64,000 nt of DNA from Paracoccaceae bacterium (lineage in GTDB: Bacteria > Pseudomonadota > Alphaproteobacteria > Rhodobacterales > Rhodobacteraceae), in the NCBI GenBank assembly GCA_009773055.1, contig WOUW01000009.1:1-64000 (forward strand). The letters are read 5' to 3'. Every line of letters starts with the position of its first letter. Positions within the stretch are counted from its first letter, which is position 1. The notes beneath the pieces are model-generated. The model ran no database searches, had not been told where the DNA came from, and saw only the letters and a list, made by a program, of their open reading frames with translations. Positions 55,601 to 64,000 of this stretch are shown here, piece after piece. The position numbers and the translations under genes are program-made.

Positions 55601-57116
55601 GCGGCGGCGGCAAGGAATGCCAAAGCGCGACGAAGTCGCCGAGCTGGAAGTTCCCGGGGGCCAGCGGCATCCCGTTCGGGGTGACAAGCTCCAGCACCTC
55701 CTCGCCCCAGGTGATCAGCGCGCCGGTGGCTGTGGCGGTGATCGTCAGCGCTGCCAGCGAATAGATCGGCCCCCAGGCCGAGATGTCGATCCTGTCGATG
55801 CCGAACTGGTAATCGGCGATCCGGTCGGCCACGCCGTCGGCAGCCAGCACGAACAGATCCGCCCCGGCCCCGCCGAACAGCGTGTCGGACCCGGCCCCAT
55901 CCGACAGGATATCGTCACCGAGTTCGCCGAGGATCTGCTCGTCGGCGTAGCCGCCAAGGATCATGTCCGCCAGCGCCGTGCCGGTCAATGTGGCTGGGTC
56001 GAAGCCGCCGGTCTGGATCGGGGCAAGGGTGCCGGGGTCGATCTGCAACCGGATGATCCCGGTGCCTTCAGTGGCGATGAAGACCTCGATCACGCCCCCG
56101 GTCACCCGCGCGGTCATTGCGGTGATGTTGTCCAGTCCAAGTCCCGTCTCGTTCAGCAGCTGGCCGCACTTCAGAAGCCGGCCGTCGGGGGTCAGCGTCA
56201 TGACCGTCAGCCCGTCATCTCCGCCGCCCGCGATGACAAAGACCCGGTCGCCCATCTGCACTGTCGCAACCGACTGCACGGCCGCAAAGCGGGTATCCAG
56301 CGTGTCGATGACATGGTCGGTTACCTGCATCGACCCGTCGCCGGCCAGCCGGACCACGCTGATCGAGGACGAATTGGTCGAGGCCAGGATCAGGTAGGTC
56401 GATCCGGCCATCTCGACCGTTTCGACCGCCGAGGGGTCATTGATGCCAAGGCCCTGCGGCGCGCCGATCATCGTCGGATTTCCCAGCGTGCCGTTCGCCG
56501 CGACCGGGAAGGCGCGCATCACGTCCGCCTCCAGCGACAGGCTGATCATGAACCTTTGCCCAGCCACCGTGACCGGCACCAGCGTGGTGATGTCGACCCC
56601 GGTATAAGGCCCGTCCAGGACGCGCGAGCCGACCAGCGTCATCGTCCCGTTCGCTGCCACCGAATAGGTGTGAATCGTGCTTTCGCCCGTCCGCGCGGCG
56701 TAGAAATACGTCGCACCCCCGATCTGCAGGATGGTCTGCGCCGCAATCGCGCCCGCAAGGCTGCCGGGCAGCTGGATCGGGGCGTTCAGCGTGCCGGTGG
56801 CGCTGATGCCAAAGGCATTGACCCCGGCCTGGTTCGCCCCGGTGACGATCAGATGGGTCGTGCCATTGATGACCACGGTGTCCAGCGTCGCCTCGGCTGG
56901 CAGCGCCATCCCCGGGGCGATGCTTTCCTGGTCAAGAAGCGTCATCGTGCCGCCGACGTCCAGCGCCAGCACGCCACCCCCCGCACGGGTCGCCGAATAG
57001 AGCAGGGTCTTGCCCCCCTGCACCACAAGTTCCAGATCACAAATGCCCGACACCATGTTCAGCGGCGCAGCCGTGAACGTCTCCAGCACCAGAAAGTTTA
57101 TCACTTCCGGCCCCAC
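52614..57116 (-). CDS. Giant RTX calcium-binding protein with N-terminal propeller-like domain
   Basis: 1500 residues from a GTG at 57116. Residues about 20-370 show seven or so repeats of a GxxxYxxxAxxGxxxVxxxxxDGxL type, suggesting a beta-propeller. Residues about 385-1430 hold dozens of GGxGxDxLxGGxGxD nonapeptides in blocks, separated several times by a repeated linker (ASYxxSxxxVxVDLxxxxxNTGEAxGDxFVGIEG). The C terminus (about 1430-1500) is the non-cleaved signal typical of type I secretion. It should be exported and fold on binding Ca2+. No type I ABC exporter is in the window. It may act as a surface adhesin or matrix protein; enzyme motifs were not seen. Confidence 0.9.
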   Translation of the reverse strand: MGPEVINFLVLETFTAAPLNMVSGICDLELVVQGGKTLLYSATRAGGGVLALDVGGTMTLLDQESIAPGMALPAEATLDTVVINGTTHLIVTGANQAGVNAFGISATGTLNAPIQLPGSLAGAIAAQTILQIGGATYFYAARTGESTIHTYSVAANGTMTLVGSRVLDGPYTGVDITTLVPVTVAGQRFMISLSLEADVMRAFPVAANGTLGNPTMIGAPQGLGINDPSAVETVEMAGSTYLILASTNSSSISVVRLAGDGSMQVTDHVIDTLDTRFAAVQSVATVQMGDRVFVIAGGGDDGLTVMTLTPDGRLLKCGQLLNETGLGLDNITAMTARVTGGVIEVFIATEGTGIIRLQIDPGTLAPIQTGGFDPATLTGTALADMILGGYADEQILGELGDDILSDGAGSDTLFGGAGADLFVLAADGVADRIADYQFGIDRIDISAWGPIYSLAALTITATATGALITWGEEVLELVTPNGMPLAPGNFQLGDFVALWHSLPPPPQPENLIYGTNQIDVLTGGTGDDLFLVSVGADTINGGAGFDTILLTGATAGIRVSLEALNQNTNIATGQTYVSIEGIIGSAFSDTLTGDPANNRIEGQDGNDRLSGSSGNDSLLGGNGNDTLLGGIGVDTLDGGVGRDRASYRESLFGVAADLTTPGVNAGEAAGDSYVGIEDLEGTGYHDTLAGDAQANNLISLEGNDRLDGRAGSDSLYGGDGTDTLVGGEGTDRLDGGTGTDFASYDTSTVAIRIDLVTASLNTGDALGDIFVGIEGFILSAFADTFSGSSVADQALGGAGNDTLTGLAGNDTLSGGSGTDMLYGGDGDDRLMGGLGSDRLEGGAGTDLVTYAEAGAGVWVDFVTPALNTGEALGDVLVAIEGLEGSGFADTLAADAGGNKLYGLGGNDAISGRGGNDLLEGGDGDDTLMGGTGSDTLTGGAGFDIASYAESTGLRVDMATPSLSTGEAVGDTFTGIEGLLGGTGADTLQGDGFANLLMGGLGNDSLEGRAGNDTLQGGDGLDTLLGGDGNDTLDGGLASDRLEGGIGVDTLTGGDGNDLLYGDADLDWLDGGTGNDTLYGGDGDDRLDGGASTDRMEGGLGNDLYVIDAALDVVVEGASAGTDTIDTTLTSYTLGANVEILILRTGVNATGIGNALDNTLAAGAGNDTLSGLAGIDWIYGDAGNDSLDGGSETDALWGGTGADTILGGDGGDALQGETGIDVLYGGNGVDWLYGGDDSDRLDGGADTDALFGEFGSDLLYGDTGNDNLDGGYGMDVLYGGQGVDWLYGSFDNDQLYGGTETDALFGQEGNDLLDGGDGGDNLDGGTGDDNLSGGAGDDWIYGQAGQDTLSGGDNDDVLWGGANNDTLTGEAGGDHLDGGDGDDRLTGGAGRDVYHGGAGVDHFEIITADAEDLFLDFTSGVDRVVLDRAGLGIAAGATLSGMWQTGVAMPGSFPEPEAALFYDTTFRALFLDPDGGSSSNATALFSLDEGSTLALADLLLV

Positions 57117-57238
57117 ACACCCATTTACCCGGGTACGAGAGTGCCTCCGAAGGGCCTAACGTCCGATGATCCGATCACGGCGTAATCTGGGCGATTGGTC
57201 GGGATTTTCGGCAAAGCCGCGCGAAAGACCCTCCGGGC

Positions 57239-58543
57239 CTAGCGCCCGACGCCGATATAGGCGGTAAAGCCCGCCTCGCGCACTTCCGCCGGGTCATAGA
57301 TGTTGCGCAGGTCGGCCATCTGCGGGGTTGCCATCTTGCGGGCAAGCTTTGCCAGGTCCAGCCCCCGGAACTCGTTCCATTCGGTCAGAAGGACGACCAG
57401 ATCGGCATCGTTCGCCGCCTGGTAAGGGTTGTCGACCCACTTCACCCCGGGCAGCAAGACCTCGCCCTCATGGCGGCCTTGCGGATCGGTGACCCGCACT
57501 TTCGCGCCCGCGCCGACCAGGGCCGGGACGATGGTCAATGACGGCGCCTCGCGCATGTCGTCGGTGTTGGGCTTGAAGGTCACGCCAAGGACCGCAATCG
57601 TCTTGTCGCGCACGGACCCGCCGCAGAGATCGACGATCTTGTCGATCATCCGGCGCTTCACCTCTTCGTTGACCTTGATGACCGCCTCGACGATCCGCAT
57701 CGGCGCGGCATGTTCCTGCCCGATCCGGGCCAAGGCCTTGGTATCCTTCGGAAAACAGCTGCCGCCATAGCCCGGTCCGGCATGCAGGAACTTGTCGCCG
57801 ATGCGCCCGTCCATGCCGATGCCCTTGGCCACCGTCTTCACGTCCGCCCCGACCTTTTCGCACAGGGCAGCGATCTCGTTGATGAAGGTGATCTTGGTCG
57901 CAAGAAAGGCGTTCGCCGCGTATTTGATCATCTCGGCACTCTCAAGACCCGTGTAGACCACCGGAAATTCGCGCAAGGAAAGCGGCCGATACAGTTCGGC
58001 CATCACTTTGCGCGCCTTGGGCGTTTCGGCCCCGACGACCACCCGGTCGGGGCGCATGAAATCGTCGATCGCGGCCCCTTCGCGCAGAAATTCCGGGTTC
58101 GAGGCCACGTCGAAGACGGCTCCCGGACTCGCGGCGCGCACCGCCTCGGCCACCTTGCGGTTGGTGCCGACCGGGACCGTGGACTTGGTCACCACCACTG
58201 CGTAGCCGGTCAGCGCCTGCCCGATCTCGGCGGCCGCTGCCATCACATAGGTCAGGTCCGCGTGACCGTCGCCGCGGCGGGTGGGCGTGCCGACCGCGAT
58301 GAACACCGCCTCGGCCCCATCGACAGCCGAAACCAGATCAGTCGTGAAGGACAGCCGCCCCGCCGCTGTGTTCTTGGCGATCAGCGCCTCCAGCCCCGGC
58401 TCGAAGATCGGCACTTCGCCCCGGTTCAGCCGCTCGATCTTGCCTGCATCCTTGTCGACGCAGATCACGTCATGACCGAAGTCGGAAAAACACGCGCCCG
58501 AGACCAGCCCGACATATCCCGTTCCGATCATCGCAATGCGCAT
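57239..58543 (-). CDS. ugd: UDP-glucose 6-dehydrogenase
   Basis: 434 residues. The N-terminal NAD motif is MIGTGYVGLVSG (6-17), the central FLATKITFINEIAAL helix follows, and the catalytic cysteine lies in GYGGSCFPKD. VLGVTFKPNTDDMREAPSL is typical of the C-terminal domain. It oxidises UDP-glucose to UDP-glucuronate for capsule or exopolysaccharide. It lies 122 bases upstream of the RTX gene on the same strand, and galE follows beyond, a loose surface-carbohydrate group. Confidence 0.96.
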   Translation of the reverse strand: MRIAMIGTGYVGLVSGACFSDFGHDVICVDKDAGKIERLNRGEVPIFEPGLEALIAKNTAAGRLSFTTDLVSAVDGAEAVFIAVGTPTRRGDGHADLTYVMAAAAEIGQALTGYAVVVTKSTVPVGTNRKVAEAVRAASPGAVFDVASNPEFLREGAAIDDFMRPDRVVVGAETPKARKVMAELYRPLSLREFPVVYTGLESAEMIKYAANAFLATKITFINEIAALCEKVGADVKTVAKGIGMDGRIGDKFLHAGPGYGGSCFPKDTKALARIGQEHAAPMRIVEAVIKVNEEVKRRMIDKIVDLCGGSVRDKTIAVLGVTFKPNTDDMREAPSLTIVPALVGAGAKVRVTDPQGRHEGEVLLPGVKWVDNPYQAANDADLVVLLTEWNEFRGLDLAKLARKMATPQMADLRNIYDPAEVREAGFTAYIGVGR

Positions 58544-58634
58544 GGTATCGCCCCTTTGAAACCTGGTGTTTGTCTATGCAGGACCAGCTGACCTGTCAAA
58601 CGGGGCGGGTGGCACACGGCCGAGCAATGGATGA

Positions 58635-58660
58635 AGGGCCTGCCCTTGCGGACAGGCCCT
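58635..58660 (-). terminator. Hairpin after the DUF2793/small-ORF unit
   Basis: AGGGCCTG (58635-58642) pairs with CAGGCCCT (58653-58660). It lies 33 bases beyond the stop at 58693 on the minus strand and before ugd, and probably ends the tail-fibre-like transcript. Confidence 0.7.
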
Positions 58661-58692
58661 GCTGTGCCTCCGATCCCGCTAGAAGCCAGCCT

Positions 58693-58926
58693 CTACACCC
58701 GCTCGGGCTTGGGGAATCGGGCCTTCACCTCGGCCACGGCGGCCAGCCAGTCTTCCTTTGCAGCAAGGTCACGTTGCCAGCGAAAGAACAACGGGTCAGC
58801 CTCCGCGGCAAGCGCCAGACGCAGCGCCTCGTCCCGGGCCACCAGCGCAGCCTGATAGTCGGCTTCGCGCTGCCGGGCGACCTCTTCCGCAGAAGGTTCG
58901 GCTGCCGCAACCGGGGTCCGTGCCAC
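58693..58926 (-). CDS. Small hypothetical ORF, possibly the true C terminus of the DUF2793 protein
   Basis: 77 residues from a GTG at 58926 with a weak ribosome site. The sequence is alanine/glutamate-rich and helical (EEVARQREADYQAALVARDEAL), ending AAVAEVKARFPKPERV. The open frame actually extends upstream past the DUF2793 stop: adding one G to the run complementary to 59001-59003 would join GLYINRG to [19 protein letters not shown] and on into this ORF. So it is either a separate small gene or the displaced end of the larger protein. I favour the second on how naturally the sequence reads. Confidence 0.55.
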   Translation of the reverse strand: MARTPVAAAEPSAEEVARQREADYQAALVARDEALRLALAAEADPLFFRWQRDLAAKEDWLAAVAEVKARFPKPERV

Positions 58927-58973
58927 CCATTTGCCCCGGGTCGTCCGGCGATGCCCCGCAAGAAACTCGATCG

Positions 58974-61766
58974 TCAGGTCGTCGATCGGCTCGCTGCCGT
59001 CCCGCGGTTGATATAGAGGCCCATGGTTGCGATCCCGATCACCGAAGACGTGCCGCCCACGCTCATGAAGCTGTAGGGGGTCAGCAGGGTCGACGTGGTC
59101 GGGATGTCGGTGGTGATCGTCCCCGTCGCCACCGCGCCTGAAACAAGGTTCGTGACCTCGTAGTGAAGGGTCTGCGTGGTGCCGGGTGGCGAGAACAGGG
59201 CGACCTCGTAGACCGAGGTCAGGTCGGCGTTCGGCTTCGCAAAACTTGCGCCAAGGTCGATCTTCGTCGCTGTTCCTGACCCGTCATTGTGGATGAACTG
59301 GATGTTGGCGTCGGCGGCGTCATAGCCCATGCCGCAAATGTTGGTAACGGTCGACGGGTTGACGTCCGTCGGTGCCGTCGTGATGTTGCGCATCCCGACG
59401 AAGGCCCGGTGCGTTGCCGTAGCCACGCCCGTCGCCGGACCCCAGCGCCAGACCATCTGGAAGCCGCCAAGACCAGCCGCCGTGCCGCCAACGGTCCATT
59501 GCAGCGCTCCGCCCCGGATGCCAGCGACCGCCGTGGTCGAGGCCGTGGTCACCCGCCAGGACCGCCGCCGCATGTAGTTGTGCAGGTTCGTCGTGGCCAC
59601 GTTTTCCGCCGTCGCGGTCCCAGTCGATGAAATGACGATGCCGATCTGGCTGTCCGCGCCGCCGTTTCCGGCCGGAAGGAACAGGCCGATCTTGTTGCGG
59701 GCAAAGGATGGCTGAAGCGAGCTGTCAAGGCCACTTGGCCCCATGAAGGCCGGCATCATCCGCCCTCCGACCTTGCGGCCGAACAGTTTCAGCCCGTCTG
59801 TTGCCGGGGCCGCCGGGGTCGCGATCAGCGGCAGCCGCAACTGGCCGCCTTCGATCTCGACATCCGCCGCGCCGGCAAAGGTGCCCGCATTGTTGAACTG
59901 GATCTCGCCAGAACCACCGCCCGGCAACCCGCCGCCGCCTCCAGCAGGCGCCGCCCAGCTGCCATCCGCCCGTAGAAAGTTGGTCGTGCCCCCGCCCGAA
60001 GCCGGGGCCAGCCCCTTCGCCGCCGTCCCGAACACATCCAGCAGGGCGGTCACCTGTGTCCCGCTCAGGTCCGCCGGGTCCGCTGCCGCGCCGATGTTGT
60101 TGCCCTTGATCGAGTTCGCCGCCATGTTGGCCAGCTTGGCGTTCGTCACCGCGTCCGCATCCACTGTCCAGGTTGTTCCCGACCCGCTGACGGTGATGTC
60201 GCCCTTGTCCCCGTCCGTGACGCCGCCGCCCGTCGGAGGTGCCGTCCACGTCCCGTCCGCCCGCAGGAAGTTCGTCGTGCCCCCGCCCGAGGCCGGGGCC
60301 AGGCCCTTGGCCGCAGTCCCGAACACGTCCAGCAACGCGGTCGCCTGTGCGCCCGTAAGATCCTCCGGATCGCCGGTGCCCGCCGTCGCCCGGCCCTTCA
60401 GCGTGCCAGTGGCGACGTCCGCCAGTTTGGCATTCGACACCGCATTCCCGGCAATCACCGCCGCGAAGGACCCGGTGCCCGACCCCGTCACCTCGCCGGT
60501 CAGCGTGATCGTCTGGTCGCCGGTGTTCGTGCCGGTGATCGCGTCCAGCTTGGTCTTGTCCGCCGCCGCCATGAACCCCGCGACCGACCCCGTCGCAGCC
60601 GCATGCAGCGAACCGCCCGCCCGGGTCCCGTGTGCCGTGTCGTCAAAGCGCGCTGCAGGCAGCGTCCCTGCTGCAAGGTCGCTGGCTGACCCGCTGGTCG
60701 CCACCGCCGCCAGCCCCGTGATCGTCGCTGCCCCTTGCGTCCCGGTATGCGTCGCGCGGTCCCGCAGGCTTGCGTCCGACGCATTCGCCGTCGCCCCGTC
60801 CGCCACGTTCAGGATACCCCGCGCCTGCGCCGGCGTCAGAACCTCGGGCGCACCCGTCCCCGCCGTATCGCGCCCCAGGAAACTGTCCGTCGCGATATCG
60901 GCCAGCTTGCCCAAGCTCACCGCGCCCGCATCGATGCTCCACGTCGCCCCCGACCCCGACACCGTGATGTCGCCCTTGTCGCCATCGCTGACGCCGCCAC
61001 CGCCGCCGCCGACCGGCAGCGTCACCCCTGCGCTGCGCACCTTCACTTCGCCCGTCGTGGTGTTCAGCCACAGCGTCCCGTCGACCAAAGTCCCGGGGTC
61101 CGCCGCCTGCCCCCCCAGATGCACCGGCATCGGCAGCGTCACTTCCCCCGTCGCCGCGTCTGCCTCCAGCGCGGTGAAATAGGCCGACCCGTCCGGGCTG
61201 ACCTTGACGGAAAAGTCATCCGACCCCGCCGTCCCCATCTCTGCCCGACCGCTGAACCCGGTCTGGAACAGAAGGCTCGCGGTATCTGCCGCCACGGCCT
61301 TGTTCAGCTTCAGCTGATGTCCCGACCCCGCGTGGTTCAAAAGCGTCGCGGGGGACGACACCGACAGCCGGTTCGTCGTATCCGGCGTCGCCGAAACGCC
61401 CAGCTGGCCCGCGACGAACGGACCGTCCGACAGCGCGATCCATGCCACCCCGTTGAAGAAGGCCATCTGGCTTTCGGCCATCACATAGGCCTGCCAGCCC
61501 GGCAGCGGTTGCGTGAACTGCCACCCGGCTTCGGTGAACAGCGCGACCCGCCCGGCCTGGCCCACCCAGGGGCCCGTCGCCCCCGCCGCCACGATATGCC
61601 GGTCGCCGATGGTCGGCAGCGGCGGCGGAGTGGTCAGCGTCCGGTTGATCACCGCCAGCTGCACGATAAGGTCCAGCGCCACCAGCGCCTCGTTATGGGT
61701 CACATGTTTCTGCGCCTGCGCCGGAAGGATCAGGGGCAGCGACAGGATCGTCGTATCGTCGGGCAT
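58974..61766 (-). CDS. DUF2793 phage/GTA tail-fibre-like protein
   Basis: 930 residues from the ATG at 61766. The N terminus ([20 protein letters not shown] and on to AWIALSDG, about 1-115) is the DUF2793 domain. The middle (about 260-620) has repeated modules with [12 protein letters not shown], AKLADxA and [24 protein letters not shown], as in modular tail fibres. The end (about 660-930) is a beta-rich receptor-type domain ([26 protein letters not shown]). In Rhodobacter capsulatus an unlinked DUF2793 gene encodes the GTA tail fibre; this looks like the same kind of satellite gene. No other phage genes adjoin. The 3' end may be frameshifted. Confidence 0.8.
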   Translation of the reverse strand: MPDDTTILSLPLILPAQAQKHVTHNEALVALDLIVQLAVINRTLTTPPPLPTIGDRHIVAAGATGPWVGQAGRVALFTEAGWQFTQPLPGWQAYVMAESQMAFFNGVAWIALSDGPFVAGQLGVSATPDTTNRLSVSSPATLLNHAGSGHQLKLNKAVAADTASLLFQTGFSGRAEMGTAGSDDFSVKVSPDGSAYFTALEADAATGEVTLPMPVHLGGQAADPGTLVDGTLWLNTTTGEVKVRSAGVTLPVGGGGGGVSDGDKGDITVSGSGATWSIDAGAVSLGKLADIATDSFLGRDTAGTGAPEVLTPAQARGILNVADGATANASDASLRDRATHTGTQGAATITGLAAVATSGSASDLAAGTLPAARFDDTAHGTRAGGSLHAAATGSVAGFMAAADKTKLDAITGTNTGDQTITLTGEVTGSGTGSFAAVIAGNAVSNAKLADVATGTLKGRATAGTGDPEDLTGAQATALLDVFGTAAKGLAPASGGGTTNFLRADGTWTAPPTGGGVTDGDKGDITVSGSGTTWTVDADAVTNAKLANMAANSIKGNNIGAAADPADLSGTQVTALLDVFGTAAKGLAPASGGGTTNFLRADGSWAAPAGGGGGLPGGGSGEIQFNNAGTFAGAADVEIEGGQLRLPLIATPAAPATDGLKLFGRKVGGRMMPAFMGPSGLDSSLQPSFARNKIGLFLPAGNGGADSQIGIVISSTGTATAENVATTNLHNYMRRRSWRVTTASTTAVAGIRGGALQWTVGGTAAGLGGFQMVWRWGPATGVATATHRAFVGMRNITTAPTDVNPSTVTNICGMGYDAADANIQFIHNDGSGTATKIDLGASFAKPNADLTSVYEVALFSPPGTTQTLHYEVTNLVSGAVATGTITTDIPTTSTLLTPYSFMSVGGTSSVIGIATMGLYINRGTAASRSTT
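59950..60990 (-). repeat. Internal modular repeats of the DUF2793 gene
   Basis: The translated block containing [19 protein letters not shown] occurs twice, about 280 bases apart (around 59960-60040 and 60240-60330). The [12 protein letters not shown] block also occurs twice (around 60180-60220 and 60950-60990). The near-identical DNA suggests recent duplication or recombination within the fibre. Confidence 0.75.
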
Positions 61767-61901
61767 CAGGAACCTCCGGGGATCGCCTTGGTCCGCGACC
61801 CTAGGAAATGTCCGTCAACACCCGCTCACCAGCCCGTGCGCCCCGCACGCCCCCCGCGCAACACCCCGCAGGTTGGGCAATCTGCCGTCGCGCCCCGCCC
61901 C

Positions 61902-62810
61902 TCAAGGCTCCGGCTGCGGCGGAATGCGGCCCCGGCGTGCCTCGGCCCAGGTGTTCAGACTGACCGCCCCCACGATCAGCGCGCCACCCAGGATCACGAA
62001 CCCGTCCACCGCCTCGCCAAACACGAACGACCCCAGCAGCGTCGCCCACAGGATCTGCAGGAACGTCACCGGCTGCGTCACCGCCAGGGGGGCCGCGCTG
62101 AACGCCCGGGTCATGGTGTAGTGCCCCAGCGTCGCCAGCGCCGCGACCGCCGCCAGCCACAGTAGCTGCGCGTCCGTCACAGGTTCCCAGACCCACCAGG
62201 CAATCGGTGCCAACCCCACGGCGACCGTCACCGACAGGACCCCCACCACGACCGAAGCCGGAGCCATGCCGCTCAGCCGCTTGGCAAAGATATAGCTCAC
62301 CGCAAAGCACAAGGTTGCGACAAGCTGCGACAGATGCCCCGCCGTGACCTCGCGCAGACCGGGCCGCAGGACGATCAGCGCGCCCACGAGCGCCACCACA
62401 ACCGACACCATCCGCCCCCGACCAAGGCACTCGCCCAGCAAGAGCCCCGCGATCACCAGCACGACCACCGGATTCAGAAACCCGATCGCCGCCATCTCGG
62501 CCACCGGCACCCGCGCCATCGCCCAGAACCAGAAGATCACCGCCGCGACATGCAGCACACCCCGCCACAGGAACAAGGGCCAGATCCCCTCGGCCAGCCT
62601 GGTTCCCCGCATCGCCCACAAGGCCGGGGACAGGAACACCAGCCCAAAGGCAAAGCGGATGAAGGCCGATTGCGCCGCAGGCAGGTCAGTCCCGAGGTGC
62701 CGGACGATGCCGTTCACGCCGACAAAGGCCAGCGTCGTCGCCAGCATCCACAGCGCTCCCTCGACCGGGCGGCCAAGATCATCCCGCACTGTCCATCCCG
62801 TTTCCGCCAT
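61902..62810 (-). CDS. EamA/DMT-family transporter
   Basis: 302 residues from the ATG at 62810 (MAETGWTVRDDLGRPVEGA), preceded by AAGGGA; an upstream start at 62867 is possible but lacks a site. Ten membrane helices form two EamA repeats, with FIRFAFGLVFLSPALW and WRGVLHVAAVIFWFWAMARVPVAEMAAIGFLNPV in the first and TMTRAFSAAPLAVTQPVTFLQILWATLLGSFVFGE in the second. It probably exports a small metabolite, substrate unknown. It is divergent from the amidohydrolase gene. Confidence 0.9.
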   Translation of the reverse strand: MAETGWTVRDDLGRPVEGALWMLATTLAFVGVNGIVRHLGTDLPAAQSAFIRFAFGLVFLSPALWAMRGTRLAEGIWPLFLWRGVLHVAAVIFWFWAMARVPVAEMAAIGFLNPVVVLVIAGLLLGECLGRGRMVSVVVALVGALIVLRPGLREVTAGHLSQLVATLCFAVSYIFAKRLSGMAPASVVVGVLSVTVAVGLAPIAWWVWEPVTDAQLLWLAAVAALATLGHYTMTRAFSAAPLAVTQPVTFLQILWATLLGSFVFGEAVDGFVILGGALIVGAVSLNTWAEARRGRIPPQPEP

Positions 62811-62964
62811 GACGTCCCTTGTCCTGAGTCCGGCCATGGCCCGAAGGCCAAATGACCGGATCGGCAACAGGCTCGCGGCAAGAGCGGCGACCCTGCGCTA
62901 AATGCTTTGTCCGGGCCCCGGAATGCAGTAACCTTTCGTCAACTGCAAGCAGGCGAGGGGGGGC

Positions 62965-64000
62965 ATGGTCCCGCTATCCCGACGCGAAACCCTGCGACTT
63001 GGCGGCGGCGCGCTGGCGGCCTCGGCCCTGCCCGGCTGCGGCAATCCCCGACCGGACTACGCCAAGGGTCCGCAGAGCGGGACGCTCATCGACGCGCATT
63101 GCCATCTCTTCAACGGCAGGGATCTGCCCATAACCACCTTCCTCACCCGCCTTGCGCTCCCGTCTTTTGCCGAAAAGGTCTGCGACATCAAACCAGACTC
63201 CGTCCGCAGCCTCACCATCGAGGACCCCAGCATAGCCGAGGCCCTGATCAAGCTGATGGTCGACTGGCTTCTTTGCGCCACGCCGACCGCGAGACAGGAA
63301 CGCGACCGCCTCGACCGCAACCACACCTCCACTGCGGACAGCGACAAGGCGCGTGTCTATCGGCGGACCGAACGAAATCTCGCTGCCTTTCTTGACAAGG
63401 CTCGCCCCGGCGCCAAACCCGCCCGCGCACTGCCTGAGGACCGCCTGCGCGATGCACTTCTGCAAGAGGCTGCGGGCCCCCTCGGCGCCCGCGGTCTGCG
63501 CACCCTGTCGTCCCGGCAGGCTGCCAAGGCGCTCCTGACCTCACCCGGCCCCTACGGTGCGCTCATGCGCTGGGTTGCGCTGTTCTTTCGCTCCCGCCAA
63601 AGCCTCGCGCAGGAACTTGCCACCGCCAGCGGCCTATGGGGGCGAAAGCCGCTGATGCTGGTGCCCTTGATGGTCGATTATGCCCACTGGCTGGGCGAGA
63701 CGACATCGAAGGGCTCCTCCTTCCGCGACCAGATCGCCGTCTACGGCGCACTGGCCCGCCGCTCGCCGGTGCCCATTCACGGAATGGTCCCCTTCGATCC
63801 CCTCCGCTCGGTCTTCTGGACCACGGGCAAGCACAAGCGCTTCAAGGGCACCCCTGAATTCGATCCCCTCGACCTTGCCGAAGAGGCGCTGACCGACCAC
63901 GGCTTTCTCGGCCTCAAACTCTACCCGCCGATGGGATTCCGTGCGATCGGCAACCTGTCAAAGGACACCAATTACCCGAAGAAAGCGCTGGAGGCCCTTG
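62965..64000 (+). CDS. Amidohydrolase-family Tat lipoprotein, cut by the window end
   Basis: I read this frame directly; it has no stop before the right edge, so 345 residues are visible. The ATG at 62965 follows a purine-rich AGGCGAGGGGGG site. The N terminus MVPLSRRETLRLGGGALAAS has a twin-arginine motif, and LPGC gives a lipobox cysteine at residue 25, so it is probably exported folded and lipid-anchored. IDAHCHLFNG (residues 42-51) is the HxH metal motif of amidohydrolases such as the 2-amino-3-carboxymuconate decarboxylase group. GFLGLKLYPPMGF supports the same fold. The catalytic C-terminal half is outside the window; the substrate is unknown. Confidence 0.78.
   Translation, partial: MVPLSRRETLRLGGGALAASALPGCGNPRPDYAKGPQSGTLIDAHCHLFNGRDLPITTFLTRLALPSFAEKVCDIKPDSVRSLTIEDPSIAEALIKLMVDWLLCATPTARQERDRLDRNHTSTADSDKARVYRRTERNLAAFLDKARPGAKPARALPEDRLRDALLQEAAGPLGARGLRTLSSRQAAKALLTSPGPYGALMRWVALFFRSRQSLAQELATASGLWGRKPLMLVPLMVDYAHWLGETTSKGSSFRDQIAVYGALARRSPVPIHGMVPFDPLRSVFWTTGKHKRFKGTPEFDPLDLAEEALTDHGFLGLKLYPPMGFRAIGNLSKDTNYPKKALEAL

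Noticed and set aside
52900-55900. Short-period repeats that look CRISPR-like on first sight
   Set aside because: The period follows nonapeptide RTX codons, copies are degenerate and all lie in one reading frame; no unique spacers.
55062-57185. Plus-strand ORF of 707 codons opposite the RTX gene
   Set aside because: Composition is the complement of glycine/aspartate repeats; no ribosome site or recognisable domain.

Overview
The window is high-GC alphaproteobacterial chromosome, best matched by Rhodobacterales (Rhodobacter/Tabrizicola/Gemmobacter-like). The support is its codon use, the family-typical proteins (DUF4864, DUF1127, CHAD, class I lysyl-tRNA synthetase), the mreBCD-mrdA-rodA operon, and two proteins resembling the scattered accessory genes of rhodobacterial gene transfer agents (GTAs). 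I see no rRNA, tRNA, CRISPR array or replication origin. No gene-free stretch exceeds about 300 bases; the longest are the acs upstream region (8542-8839) and the rloA-leuL gap (20768-21050).

Layout. 1-11 kb: ycjF-like (cut by the window edge) and ycjX; truA; a lone receiver-domain response regulator divergent from a tiny membrane protein; then a minus-strand carbon block of acs, adk and an MHS-type MFS transporter, and a SulP/STAS transporter. 11-18 kb: a beta-helix protein like a GTA head spike, DUF4864, CHAD, a hypothetical protein, a sulfotransferase-like protein and a frameshifted lysK. 18-21 kb: a TerB-like protein and a low-GC rloA-rloB defence pair. 21-25.5 kb: leuA with a leucine-rich leader peptide and attenuator, a LysR regulator divergent from a DUF1127 gene, an SDR enzyme and an unknown protein. 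25.7-32 kb: the rod-shape/elongasome operon mreB-mreC-mreD-mrdA-rodA plus DUF1345. 32-39.6 kb: hydroxyacid reductase, EamA exporter, then a glutamine synthetase-like gene, aldehyde dehydrogenase, iron-type alcohol dehydrogenase and a FAD oxidoreductase, suggesting gamma-glutamylation-based amine or amino-alcohol catabolism. 39.6-42.5 kb: copper efflux copA-cueR with a clear MerR-type promoter. 42.5-50.3 kb: a tightly overlapping catabolic operon (M29/NicX-like metalloenzyme, acyl-CoA dehydrogenase-like flavoenzyme, SRPBCC-alpha/beta hydrolase fusion, TetR regulator, second glutamine synthetase-like ligase, flavin reductase, APC permease). This is the best candidate here for an undescribed pathway. 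50.4-58.5 kb: a mutarotase-like protein, galE, a 1500-residue RTX protein with a predicted N-terminal propeller, and ugd (cell-surface sugars). 58.6-64 kb: a DUF2793 GTA/phage tail-fibre-like protein, an EamA transporter and an amidohydrolase lipoprotein cut by the right edge.

Quality note. Four places carry reading-frame breaks that a one-base change in a C/G run would repair (two in or beside lysK, one in the alpha/beta hydrolase, one at the DUF2793 3' end). The MFS transporter also appears to lack its first membrane segment. Homopolymer sequencing errors are a real possibility for the frameshifts and should be excluded before biological loss is claimed.
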